64,000 nucleotides of DNA from Vigna angularis (lineage: Eukaryota > Streptophyta > Magnoliopsida > Fabales > Fabaceae): assembly GCF_016808095.1 (NCBI RefSeq), contig NC_068970.1, forward strand, positions 22,922,501 to 22,986,500, in the 5' to 3' direction. Positions 25,865-39,392 of this stretch are shown here, in pieces (within the stretch, counting starts at the first letter, position 1; every line of letters starts with the position of its first letter). The notes under the pieces were generated by a model. It saw only the letters and a list, made by a program, of their open reading frames with translations, searched no databases and was not told where the DNA came from. The translations under genes were made by a program, and so were the position numbers.

Positions 25865-27219
25865 CACTAGTGCAGAAAATGGCTTTGACGTTACCGTTTA
25901 GACGTCTAACCCCCAAATATCAAACATAAAAAATGACCGGTGACATTTTTGTAATTAAAAAGAGTACATAGATGTCTGATATTGAGGGGTCTGATGTCTA
26001 TAGTCTATTTAGATGTCAGACAGCTCCATTGGACACCAAAAAGATACGTAAAAGTAAAAAAAAAATATTTTTTATTACTATTAGACATCGGGGTTGGGGG
26101 GGGGGGTCTGACATCTATAGTCTATTTTAGACGTTTGTTATGCAGGGAACATACTTCTAAATACTCAACCCAGAAATTTAAAAAATCACTTTTTGACTCC
26201 ATTTAAATGTCTGATCCCGCCACTCCGACTTCTAAAGTCATTTAGACGTCTGTTATGGGGGAACACACTTCTAAATACTTAGCCCAAAAATTTAAAAAGT
26301 CATTTTTTGACTTCATTTAGACGTCTGATCCCGTCACTCCGACTTCTAAAGTCATTTAGACGTCTGTTACGGGGGAACAAACTTCTAAATACCTAGTCCA
26401 AAAATTTAAAAAGTCATCTTTTGACTCCATTTAGACGTCTAATCTCGTCACTCTGACTTCTAAAGCCATTTAGACGTTTGTTATGGGGGAACAAACTTCT
26501 AAATACTCAGCCCAACAATTTAAAAAGTCACTTTTGACTCCATTTTTAGACGTCTGATGTCGCCACTCTGACTTCTAAAGCCATTTAGACGTCTGTAATG
26601 GGGGAACCGACTTCTAAATGTCTGCATTAAAACACTGCGAACGCGAGACAGTTGTTACGCGCACTCACTGTTCATTATCTTCCTCGCGTTTTCTCTCCAC
26701 GGACTACGTTTTTCAGGTTCGTTTTCTCACTTTTGCACTGTTTTAAATTAATTTTACTCCGATTACATTACTCTTTGATGAATTATCTTTCATTTGAACC
26801 GATTAAAATGCGTTTTCATTGGGTTTTGGTGTAGTTTTGCTCGTGTCCTTGGGTGGCGATTTCTTGCGTTTTGCACTCATCTAATTCCCTCCACTATGTT
26901 TTTAAAACCATCCAATACAAAAAAACGTACAATCCATTCTCTTCAACTAAAATATAAAGTTTTAAACTCGAATCACCATGAGCAATCCGAGAGGCCTCAA
27001 GCGGAGAAAGATCCAATCAAATACAGCAACGTTGTAGACGTTTGATCTATTCAGGTCAGACGTTTTAGACGTCTGATATGTTCAGGTCATACGTTTATAT
27101 AGACGTCCAATCTGTACAGTGGGGTTCGACGTCTCATCAACGTCCGAATAGACGTCAGGTCGGGATCAGACGTAAAAAGTCCAAAATAACATACGTCTAA
27201 AGCATTTTTTGCACTAGTG
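25865..27219. mobile_element. non-autonomous CACTA (En/Spm-type) element, 1355 bp
   Basis: Termini CACTAGTGCAGAAAATGGC and (complement) CACTAGTGCAAAAAATGC are inverted and begin CACTA. A 3-bp duplication ATA flanks it (25862-25864, 27220-27222). Subterminal regions carry many TTTAGACGTCTG copies, the repeated short motif expected for CACTA transposase binding. There is no transposase. A GC-richer segment at about 26630-27010 may be captured sequence, but it matches nothing I recognise. Confidence 0.92.
26150..26640. repeat. about four tandem 114-bp units inside the CACTA element
   Basis: Units start with TTTAAAAAGTCA-like sequence at 26177, 26291, 26406 and 26519, spacing 113-115 bp. Each contains CATTTAGACGTCTG twice and a GGGGGAACAAACTTCTAAAT-like segment. 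Confidence 0.9.
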
Positions 27220-27621
27220 ATAAATGTTTGTTTTACTCTTATGACATGTGATATATGACTAAATTTTATTATACCGTGTTAAATTATTTTATCATTAACT
27301 TATTCTCTTGGGTGTGTTTCTTGATTAGTTGTTTTATGTGTTGATTTTCTTTAAGTGTTGATGTGACTGTGGAGCAGGATCTAGACGACCAAATTTTTGT
27401 ACTTATATCTATAATGGTTATGTTTTCTTTTAATTATTTTAGAGAACTAAATCTTGTAAGTGATTTTGACTTTAGTTACCTGAATATGGAGATTGATTAA
27501 TTATAGTTATGTTTAAATGATTGTAATAGAATTTTATATTTTCTTACTTGTTATCTGTTTTACATTATTGATTATGTGACAGTTCTTTATAATATTAATA
27601 TTATTTAAATGAGATGTTACG

Positions 27622-29558
27622 TTAAGAGTTTGTATATAAAATTAATTGATTAAAATAAATTTAGAATGGTTTATATTTAAATATTTGAATTTTTCACATA
27701 TTCAGAAGAAGAAAGTTACTTAAAACCGTAAATGGCGTAATGAAACTTAGGCGTGTGGGTGTTGATTATTGATCTTTCTTTAATGATGAATTGGTTTTGG
27801 AAAGCAAAGCAATATCATTAGTTTCGGCTCCACAAAAGCAACCAATCAATCACTGTTTGCATCCATTTTTCTACCATCTCAAGTTATGCAAATTCACAAA
27901 TATGTTTCATTATATGGTCCTTGATTTTCACAATTATTTAATTGAAGTAAAGGTTGTATATGGACAGAATTTTTAAAATTTTAAAAAATAAAATGTTTAA
28001 AGTTAGAATTTTTCAATTTAATTTTTATTGTTTTAGAATTTTGTTTAAATAAATAAATTAATGTTTAAATATTTTATTTGAACATAATAATTTAACTTTT
28101 ATTATATATGTAATTCTTATTTTTATACTGGTAAAAATTAAAATATTAAAATTAAGTTTCATAAAAATCAATATTCGTTAGTATTTTTAAAGTATTCAGT
28201 TATCGAAGGATAATATTGTATGATATTTAATAATTTAAAACATGAAATATTAATACTTTTTTAGAGTGAAAAAAGAGAAAAAAGAAAAAGAAAAAAGATA
28301 GTCAATAAGGTGAGAGAAAGTTCTGGAGAAAGAGAAGTTATGAGAGCAAATGAGAGACAAGAGAGAACATGGGGAAAGAAAAAGGAAGAAAACGTAAGAG
28401 ATGATACGAGAAAAATAGTGTGAACAAAGGAAAAAAAGAGAAAAAAAGAAAAGAAGAGAAATGAATAAGAGGGAAGGTGGAGAAATAAATAATACTCATG
28501 ATTAAGAAGAAATAGATGATCTTTTATAAAATATCGAATAGTTTATATAAGATATTAATTTTTTGTTTCGTTTGTTTTTATTAAATAACATGTTTTTGTA
28601 ATTAATAAATTATGCAATTTTTAAAAAGAAAAATAAAAATTTTGTACATTAATATGTTTTAAAAATTTAGCATCAAATAAATTGATTTATTCATTGACTT
28701 TTGTGATTATATTATAACTGATTTATTTACAGTAAGGACAAAAGGAGTTATTAAAAGAACACTAAAACAAAAATAAAACAAACGTAAATATTATTTAATT
28801 GTGAGAAAAATTAATCTTTTTGCAATGGTTAAGGATAATAGTTAAATTTATTTAATATTATTGTTTTTATTCAATAACGATAAATATTTTCTAAATTACC
28901 TTCGGATTATATTTATTTAGAATGATGTTTTATGTATAGAGATAAAGATATATTTAGAATAGTAGCGTTAAATAAAATTCAGGAAGTTGAAATTGTTTTG
29001 TACTTAAATTTGTTGAATATAATTATTTACTTATATTTTAGTATAAATAAATTAATTGAAAATGTTAGTAGAGACATAAATGCAACTTAAAAAGTAAACA
29101 TAATAAATTAGTTGTGACTTTGGGGTTGTTTGGTTAGTAAAGGAAGAATAAGAAAAAATAATAAAAATAATAAAAAGTTTAAACTAAATTGTTTTATTAA
29201 AATCTTATGATTATACATCTGTTAAAAACTATTTACAATTTGAATATAATAATACTATAAACATCCAACACACTGATCTCGAGTGTCTTTTCTTTTGGCG
29301 TTTTCCGTATAACATGCCTCTCCTTTTTTAAAGTATGTTTGAATTATTTGATGAGATTGCGGTGGTGAGAGGTTATCTTTTTCTGATGGTGTCAAATAAT
29401 CGAATTTTCAATCAGATTTTCCCTATCTTGGACTATTAACGAAGAAGTCGTGTCTCTTCAATAACAAACTAGATCAATACATCACCTTAAATACATATAT
29501 ACATATTAGATTTTAAATACCAGTTACAAAAATGTCCACATACATATATACATACGTT

Positions 29559-29657
<99 letters not shown>

Positions 29658-30060
29658 ATGGCTATTTAACTCTGAAGAGTATTCGATTATTAAAAACTTA
29701 CCAGATCAAAACTCAAGTATATATTATTTTAATTTAGAAATTTAATTAAATTATAACTTAATTAATTAAGTTTTAAATAATTCATAAAATTAAATATTTT
29801 ATTGTGTTTTTATTAAAAATTATTTAATTAAATACTCAAAATTGTTTACTTCTTTTGAAAAATTTATTATTTTATTAAATTTCTTTCAACTCATTTGGCT
29901 AATTAGTTTTTTTAGAACAAATTAATTGTTGAACAATGTTTCGGAAAAGATTGTAAAAGAAGAAGAAAAAATCATTTGAGATAAAATGAAAATAATGATC
30001 ATATGATATCATTAACTACAAAATCAAACATTATAAATTTCTTGTAGATTATGTAGAAGT
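27622..30060. other. AT-rich intergenic DNA
   Basis: No exon or bounded element recognised. A purine-rich stretch (GAAAAAAGAGAAAAAAG type) runs from 28265 to 28490. Confidence 0.5.
29562..29658. repeat. (TA)n(TG)n compound microsatellite
   Basis: About 39 TA units followed by about nine TG units. Confidence 0.98.
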
Positions 30061-31320
30061 TACCCTCCTAATCTTCACATGTTCTAACTCATACACCTCT
30101 ACATGTACCTACAACCCTCCTCTATCAATTCTAAACCTTTATTGAAGTTCACTAGAACCCTCCTCTATCAATTCTAAACCTTTATTGAAGTTCACTAGAA
30201 CCCTCCTCTATCAATTCTAAACCTTTATTGAAGTTCACTAACCTGTTTATAACTAAACTTAATTCTTACTTTTGATCATCTTATCAATAATTCATACTTA
30301 TCAACATGAATGCACTACTTAAAAACTCATAATTCTCTTTTATTCATTTTAAGTGCATTTTGACAAATGAAGCATCTATACAAGTCTTAAATGACTTAAA
30401 AACTAACCTTAGACTTCTATTTTCCCATCCAACCATTAATTTTATTTCAAAATCTCACCTATTAATACCCCTTATTTAATATAAAACAAGCCTACAATTG
30501 AATTAAATTCTTTCTCAATTTAACATCATCGGTTTGGTTATTCAAGAACTCCTATAAGTTTTAAAAGACCTTAAACCAATTACCAAATATTAGTTATCAC
30601 TCCAAAATGGTTCTAGTAGAATTTCACCTACTAAAACCCAAAATTTCACACCAAAACAACCCCTCAACACTTATCTTTCACTACCTTCAATCCTACATAA
30701 GTTTTTATACTTAGACTATAACACAATAGCAAAAAACATTTAAACCAACAACAAATCTCAAACATGACAATTATTACACTTCATCATACAAACATTACAA
30801 AAAATTATATTAATTACAACACATTTAGTCAAACATAATTCTTCACAACATAGCATACATAAATTCATGTATCATAACATGGAAATAAGGACAACATTAG
30901 TTTTCGTTATACCTGATAGGCCACAACAACTCTACGAAACACACTACCCTTGTCTCAACTCAAATAACTCTAAATGTACCTATAGACTATAGAATCATGA
31001 TCAGGTCCTTAGGAGCACTAATCGACAAGGAACTAGATAGATTAAGTGACACATGCGAAGAATTCTATATGCATATGTCTTAAACTAAGAATTAAAGAAA
31101 ATGAGCAGAAACTAACTTATTTTATAGGAAAAACTGATCGATAGATAATGGAGAACTCATTGTTGTGATTTCCTAGGCACCTTTTGATCGTCAAATAGAT
31201 ATATCAGGAGCTAGAATTCTTAAAGAGAAGGGAGAGAGAACTTAGAGAATGAGTTTTAGACAGATAATGAGTGTTTTAGATAATGAGACAAGTTTATGAA
31301 ATTCTATTTATATTATCAAA
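30060..31320 (-). repeat. decayed inverted copy of the long LTR family
   Basis: The reverse complement of 30950-31090 matches 24220-24310: both hold GCATGTGT, then CTAGTTCCT, then GATNAG, then CTAAGGA and TGATCA in the same order and spacing. No ends or target duplication were found. The coding domains of the retrotransposon are absent. Confidence 0.55.
30113..30241. repeat. 43-bp tandem triplication
   Basis: Three identical head-to-tail units containing CCCTCCTCTATCAATTC and CCTTTATTGAAGTTCAC, starting at 30113, 30156 and 30199. Confidence 0.97.
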
Positions 31321-31572
31321 TTATTTTAACATTAAAATACTTAGTCTCATTATTTTAAAATCACCTATCATTTCTAATATTCTATTTTCTAAGCTCTTAT
31401 ATTCATATGAAATTTACATACGTTATAGAGACAACATATCTTAATTTTGGCCAACTTTGTTCAATACTTTGAAACAAAATTTACGTCTAATAAACTAATA
31501 TAGTAAATTTTCTATTTTTTTAAAAATTTAAATTGGTTTGACATAAAACAAAAACAATATATATATATATAT

Positions 31573-31613
<41 letters not shown>

Positions 31614-31999
31614 TATATAACATACATTTTACAAAGTGAAAATAAAAATAATGAATAAAAAAGATAATTAATTTAAAAGAGAAAACTAATCAAAACCCAG
31701 TGTCTTAAAAAATTTTGGAAGAGACAACTTATCCAATTTCTTCTTATTTCGATCATGTCCTTTTTTAGTATATGGAGGAATTTACTTAAAACAATAAAAA
31801 TGATACAATATGTTTATAATTCTCAAGCAATAGTCGTTAGGCAGTTATATGTCATCCATGACATAATGTGCGTCCAGATATTTCACCTATTATGTAATGC
31901 CTGTCGTTGTGGTAAAAGAACATCCATGCATCGTGCAGACCTTTTCACGTCATTGCATAAATTTATTCTTTCTTTTTCATTTTTTATGTGAAAAAACAA
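31321..31999. other. intergenic DNA with an interrupted (TA)n tract
   Basis: The (TA)n run at about 31557-31619 is broken by ATCATAT. The short open frame 31755-31991 resembles nothing known to me and is not called. Confidence 0.5.
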
Positions 32000-32273
32000 G
32001 GGTTAAATATGTTTTTAGTCCCTAAACTATTGACCGTTTCTGGTTTTCGTCCCTTTTCAAAGTAAGGTACGATTTGGTCCTCAATCTTTAAAAAACGTTC
32101 GTTTTAGTCGAAAAAACGAACGTTTTGAGGACTAAAACGAGGACTAAAAACAAAATTTTGAGGACTAAAACGAACGTTTTTTAAAGATTGAGGACCAAAT
32201 CGTACCTTACTTTGAAAGAGGGACGAAAACCAGAAACGGCCAATAGTTTAGGGACTAAAAACATATTTAACCC
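32000..32273. mobile_element. hairpin MITE, Mutator-derived, 274 bp
   Basis: Near-perfect inverted repeats over almost the whole length: GGGTTAAATATGTTTTTAG at the left matches the complement of CTAAAAACATATTTAACCC at the right. A perfect 9-bp target duplication AAAAAACAA flanks it (31991-31999, 32274-32282). The RNA would fold into a long stem, a possible source of small RNAs. The GGGTTAAATATGTTTTTAGTCCC type is, from my knowledge, common in legumes. Confidence 0.95.
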
Positions 32274-32870
32274 AAAAAACAATAAACAAAGACATTTTTT
32301 TTCTTTATAATCAACAAAACAGCACATCGACTTTTATAAGCTTAAGGAAAGTTTAGTTTATAAATACATGAAATAGTTCATAATTATTTATATGTTGGAA
32401 TAATTATTTTCATAAAATAATGAAATTTTCATAACTTAATTACAATTTATCTAAATTTTTATTTTTAATTTATACATAGGTGTAGTTTATGTTTTTTTTT
32501 TGTATTTTTTTTAAAGTTCTGAATGAAATTATAATCTAAATATAAGTATGATGACTAGGCTGCCCACAAATTCAACTTTCTTTTAACCAATCTCACAAAT
32601 TTACCGAAAAAACAGAAAAATGTGGACCACACATGTAATGCTACAACTAAAATCACTAAGTGGGTTGTCCTTTCTACTTTTTAATGTAAAGTCGAAAGCA
32701 AATGAAACTTTTGAAGGTATGTGACCAATTTAGTTTTTGATGTGAAGCATGACAAATTTAGTCTGAAAAATAAAGTTTCGTAATTTCGTCTAGTGTTAAA
32801 AACCGACCATTTTATAGCTTTTAGAATCATTTTTAATATTAAATAAGGGACCATCTAGCCCTAACTTATA
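32274..32870. other. intergenic DNA, nothing recognised
   Basis: AT-rich. The text near 32720-32820 has the style of an old MULE end (ACCAATTTAGTTTTTGATG), but no partner end was found. Confidence 0.4.
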
Positions 32871-32875
32871 TATTA

Positions 32876-33135
32876 CGTGTGGAAAGTCTCACATCAACTA
32901 GAGATATAAGGCCAATTTATAGTTTATAAGTGGGTGCAAACCTCACTCTACAAACGGTTTTGTGGGGTTAAGTTAGGCTTAAAGTTCACTTCTATCGGAC
33001 CACTATCGGATTACCCATTAAAAATGTCTAATCCCACGTTCGCCAATTCATAGTTTATAAGTGGGTGCAAACCTCACCCTACAAACCGGTTTTGTGGGGT
33101 TGAGTTAAACTTAAAGTCCACTTTTAACCTTACGA
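32876..33135. repeat. dispersed legume repeat with internal duplication
   Basis: The segment TAGTTTATAAGTGGGTGCAA, followed by ACCTCAC, TTTTGTGGGGTT and CTTAAAGT, occurs twice about 130 bp apart (near 32920 and 33050). I recognise the wording as a repeat common near legume genes. Its class is not shown by the sequence. Confidence 0.6.
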
Positions 33136-33139
33136 TCGA

Positions 33140-35215
33140 GATCATTTTGTTTCTTATACACAACAAAAGTTATGTTAGATTTTTTATTGTTTTAAAAATC
33201 ATGCATTAAGAGTCTTATTTAATATTTACTTTGCTTTTGACCGCACTCCACTTTAAATATTTTATTTTATAATTTAGTTAAAATGGTCTTTTATATTTAT
33301 GTTTTTTTATTACAGTTTAGAACAACTTTTAAAACAAGCCACCGTGATCGTATATCATTGATGAAAATACATAATTTTATCATGAAAATTCTCTCCATCA
33401 ACACATTGCTTTCTTCTTTACTTAGGATCTAGCAAGAAATCAAATTATAACTCAAAATATATATATTACAAAAATTAATATTTTGCTTATAGAAAAAACT
33501 TAAATTTAATTGTCCTTTAGTTGACAAAGAAGATTTTCTATACCAATTGATCACTATAGTCAATATATAATATTTAATTTTCTTTTTTTCTCTTTCATGC
33601 TTACTTCGAGCTCTTCCTTCTTCCTTCTATAATGAGTTTGCCTTCACATTCATGTTCTCATTTCACTCTCCTCCATTCGTTCACATTCTTATTCGCTCTC
33701 CATTCATGTTCTCGTTCGCATTCGCGTTCTCATCATTCGTTCTCCATTTCTCATGTTCATTATTGCTTCAAGAATGTCTTGTCGTCGTCGCTCATATATC
33801 AGTGTCGGTCTCTTCTGTTTTCTACTCCCTTCATACTTGATACGCTTCTCAAGTCGTCTGAAATCATTGTCGGATTAAGGTTGTTGCTGCTCTTTCCATT
33901 TATGTTGCACTCACGTTCACTTCTAATCTTGCGATAATCGCATTCGCATCCTCGTTGCATTATGGTTGTGTTTGACGTGTAGTAGCTATGTTTGTTGTTC
34001 TCCTAGATATAATGAATTATTAGATATGTTTATTGTGCTTTCTACATTACCATTGAGTTTGTTTTCGCATGCATTCTATTTTTATGTGTTCTGTGTTTTA
34101 TATGTTTTTATTGTTGCTAAGAATGAAAAAAAATGGAAATGTTGTGTTATGTATAATTGATTATTGACTATTGTATATGTGTGAATGAACTAAGATGATG
34201 AAGGTCATCTTCTTGGATGAATTGAAATTGGGTTTGTGCACATGTGTTTCTCAAAACTTTATATATAGATTTTTTCTTTGCTTTATTGTTATAAAAAACA
34301 AGTTATAAAATGATTAGTGCTACCTTCATTTATATAAAGGTCTTTAACTTGGTAATTTTCATGAAACACAATATATGCCTAAACTTTTTCCTTTAGTTGT
34401 TTAGTTTATAAAGTATACATGTTTCCTATTTCTATTTCCTTGAGTGAGATCTCAAACATATTCTGATAAACTTCTTAGAGCTATTATTTCTTGAACTTTG
34501 GTATATATGAAATAAAGAATGTGACCATGGTGATCAAACTTAATTATTATGCAAACATTAGGTGTATAATTTCCATTAGGTGTACCAACCTTAATTAATA
34601 AGACTATTTAGTAATGAGATGTTAATCTCTTATGACTTTTAATTGTTTAGAAACATAGAGTACTTTTGTTGACAGTGAACATATGAGAACTTCTTTGACT
34701 TCAAAAGAGAGTACATGAACCTACTACCTTTACATGAGACAAAATAAAGGAAGGTAACTAATACATAACACTAAATTTGACGTGTAAACAACCAAATGAA
34801 TTGATCAATTGTTTGTGTTGTGGTTTAGTGGTAGGGTTGAGTTCGTATATTGAAATACGTGTTTGGTTATTTCTTGGCTCCACCTAAAATTATATGTACT
34901 GGTTTATAAGCACTCTAATGGATCGACGTTGGATAATTTTTTTATGTGCAACAAATGAGTTTAAGAGTGGAGCAAATCAATTGACGGAAGGGACTTGATT
35001 CATACAATTTTGACATCTTTGGGACTCAATGTATGCACTTTTAAAATCGGGTACTAAACTGAAAAAAACCACTTAACATAGGGACCAAGTAAGCTATTAA
35101 GCCTTGAATATTTTATGGAAGGAAGGTATCGATATATCTATGGGTACACTAGTGATTCTTTTAAGTTGCATGCCATGTTATTTTGTAAAAAATTAATGAA
35201 TTTCCATCATATGGT
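33140..35215. other. intergenic DNA, one pyrimidine-rich stretch and a possible lone MULE end
   Basis: At 33590-33830 the plus strand is rich in CATTC/TTCTC words, which makes the open frames 33632-33937 and 33652-33840 Ser/His-rich and unlike real genes. Near 34985-35100 the text GGGACTCAATGTATGC to AGCTATTAAGCC resembles a MULE terminus, but no partner was found. Confidence 0.4.
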
Positions 35216-35219
35216 AATT

Positions 35220-35600
35220 TAAGTGTCTATAACACTAAGAGTCCATAACATGTCCTATATGTGAAGAAGACACGTGTCACCATCAACTACATCATGAAAG
35301 GAAAACAACATACCTTGGACATCATATATTTCTTAGTACAAACCATTCATATTGTAAATTAAAGAAAACATTTAATGGGTGTCAAGAAAATGAATTAGCT
35401 CCAATGACTTTAAGGATTACAAGTATATGAGCATGTGAAGAACATTGGGTTGTGCTATGATGCAAAAGAAAAAAAGGCACATAAAGTAACATATGGAAGA
35501 AAATGTCAATTTTCTTTGATCTCTCCTATTAGAAGTTGTTTGATGTTAGACATTGTGTAGATTTATGCATGTAGAGAAAATTGTGTTGTGATTGTTAATT
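35220..35600 (+). pseudogene. relic of a CACTA transposase (TNP2, Transposase_21)
   Basis: Read on the plus strand with frame changes, the segment gives CPICEEDT, then TYLGHHIFLSTNHSYCKLKK plus TFNG (about 35310-35380), then WKKMSIFFDLSY and VRHCVDLCM (about 35495-35570). These follow, in order, the CPVCG, TVYLGHRRFL..HPYRKLKKAFNG and WKKRSIFFDLPYW..VRHCLDVMH blocks of plant TNP2-type transposases. Stops and frameshifts make it non-functional. No CACTA termini were seen around it, so the parent element is largely gone. Confidence 0.8.
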
Positions 35601-38148
<2,548 letters not shown>

Positions 38149-38510
38149 CACTATAAAAAAAATTCTTCTCCTACCTCTGAAACTATATTCAAAATCAATT
38201 CAAATACGATAGGTGTGCCTGCTCCTGCAACACCACCAGAAGCCACAACTTTTTTTTTCTCTCACTTCTCTGGACATCGCCTCTTCAATAAATGCACGCC
38301 CTCTAAGTTTGAAGACTTGTTTTCCTTTTTCAAAACCAACCCAGATCACGAAAAGTCGTAAAGTTATTATCTTTGTCTACTTCAGAAGTACCCAAACAAC
38401 AACAGTGGTTTTACAATCTGTTTCTGGGAACCCATTTCCCCTTTTTCTATCTCATGCTGCAGTGGTTGTTCTTTTGAAAATCTTGGGTGGTTTGTTTGTG
38501 CATAGTGCTA
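38149..38510 (+). promoter_or_regulatory. probable MLO core promoter and 5' UTR
   Basis: A TATA-like CTATAAAAAA (38151-38160) is followed by a CT-rich leader (TTCTTCTCCTACCTCTG). The open frame 38213-38593 overlaps the leader out of frame with MLO exon 1. The transcription start is inferred, not shown. Confidence 0.35.
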
Positions 38511-39355
38511 ATGTCTGTCTCAAAATACAAAATACTGTCTCTTTGTCTGGTTTCATGGCTGTGGTGCGGTTATGTGGCTGTGGCTTCAAGTGAAAGTAGT
38601 ATCGGTTCCAAAGACCTTGATCAGACACCAACATGGGCGGTTGCCTGTGTCTGCACTGTTTTCATCTTGATATCCTTAACTCTGGAGAAAAGCCTTCACA
38701 AAGTGGGAACGGTGTGTCACCATTTTCAAATGTTTCTTCTCTTCTCTTTTTTTCGGTCTTGTAAATTTAATTATTATCACTGTTCCCTTCTGCATGCGAT
38801 TGACAATCAAGTTAACTGTCCCTTCCATACTCTGTTTCAGTTCAATTTACTTTAATTGGGTTTCAATGGAGTTGTTATTGTTTTTTCTATTCCTTTTTTT
38901 TTAAGTTTTTTTGTCCCTATTGTTGAGGCTTTGGTATTTGCGTTTGATCCCTGAATTTGCGGGGTTCTGTGATTTTTTTTGTGTGCATTGTCTGTTGTGC
39001 CTTTACAGTTTCATTTTTCTCTTCCGAGGAAAATCCTGCTTTCGTTTTTTTATTTGTTTCTGAAATTATGTCTTAATGTTTGAAATCTTAGAAGTTGAAC
39101 GATTGTTGTGATGCCATGATCATAATCGGTGCTTATTGGGATTTTCCTCTTTGCTAACCTGATGTTTTTTTCCCAGTGGCTACATGAAAAGCACAAGAAG
39201 GCGTTGCTTGAGGCTTTGGAAAAGGTCAAAGCTGGTAAGAATTTTCATCAGAGCGATTAGTTGTCATGAATTAATGATTAAATCGTGGAGCCAAAGAAGT
39301 TTGACTCTTTTTCTTGACTTAATTTTCTTTTATTGTAATTTATGTGAATGATTGT

Positions 39356-39392
<37 letters not shown>

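Larger units (their letters stand above)
24166..27621 (+). mobile_element. long LTR split by a CACTA element
   Basis: Begins TGTAATGACTCAG and ends GAGATGTTACG, mirroring the termini of the solo LTR at 17264-19362, to which it is related in inverted orientation. Without the inserted CACTA element and its 3-bp duplication it is about 2.1 kb, the same length as that solo LTR. The part at 25130-25440 is dense in GGGCGAG and CTCGTTGGGCGAG words. No flanking 5-bp duplication was found (AAAAT and TTAAG differ), so the outer ends may be slightly off. Confidence 0.65.

Noticed and set aside
30060..30241. Possible CRISPR-like array (three 43-bp repeats)
   Set aside because: The units are directly abutting without spacers and the genome is eukaryotic.
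33632..33937. Ser/His-rich 101-codon frame
   Set aside because: Arises from CATTC/TTCTC low-complexity sequence; no homology recognised.
34985..35100. Possible MULE terminus
   Set aside because: No inverted partner or target duplication found in the window.
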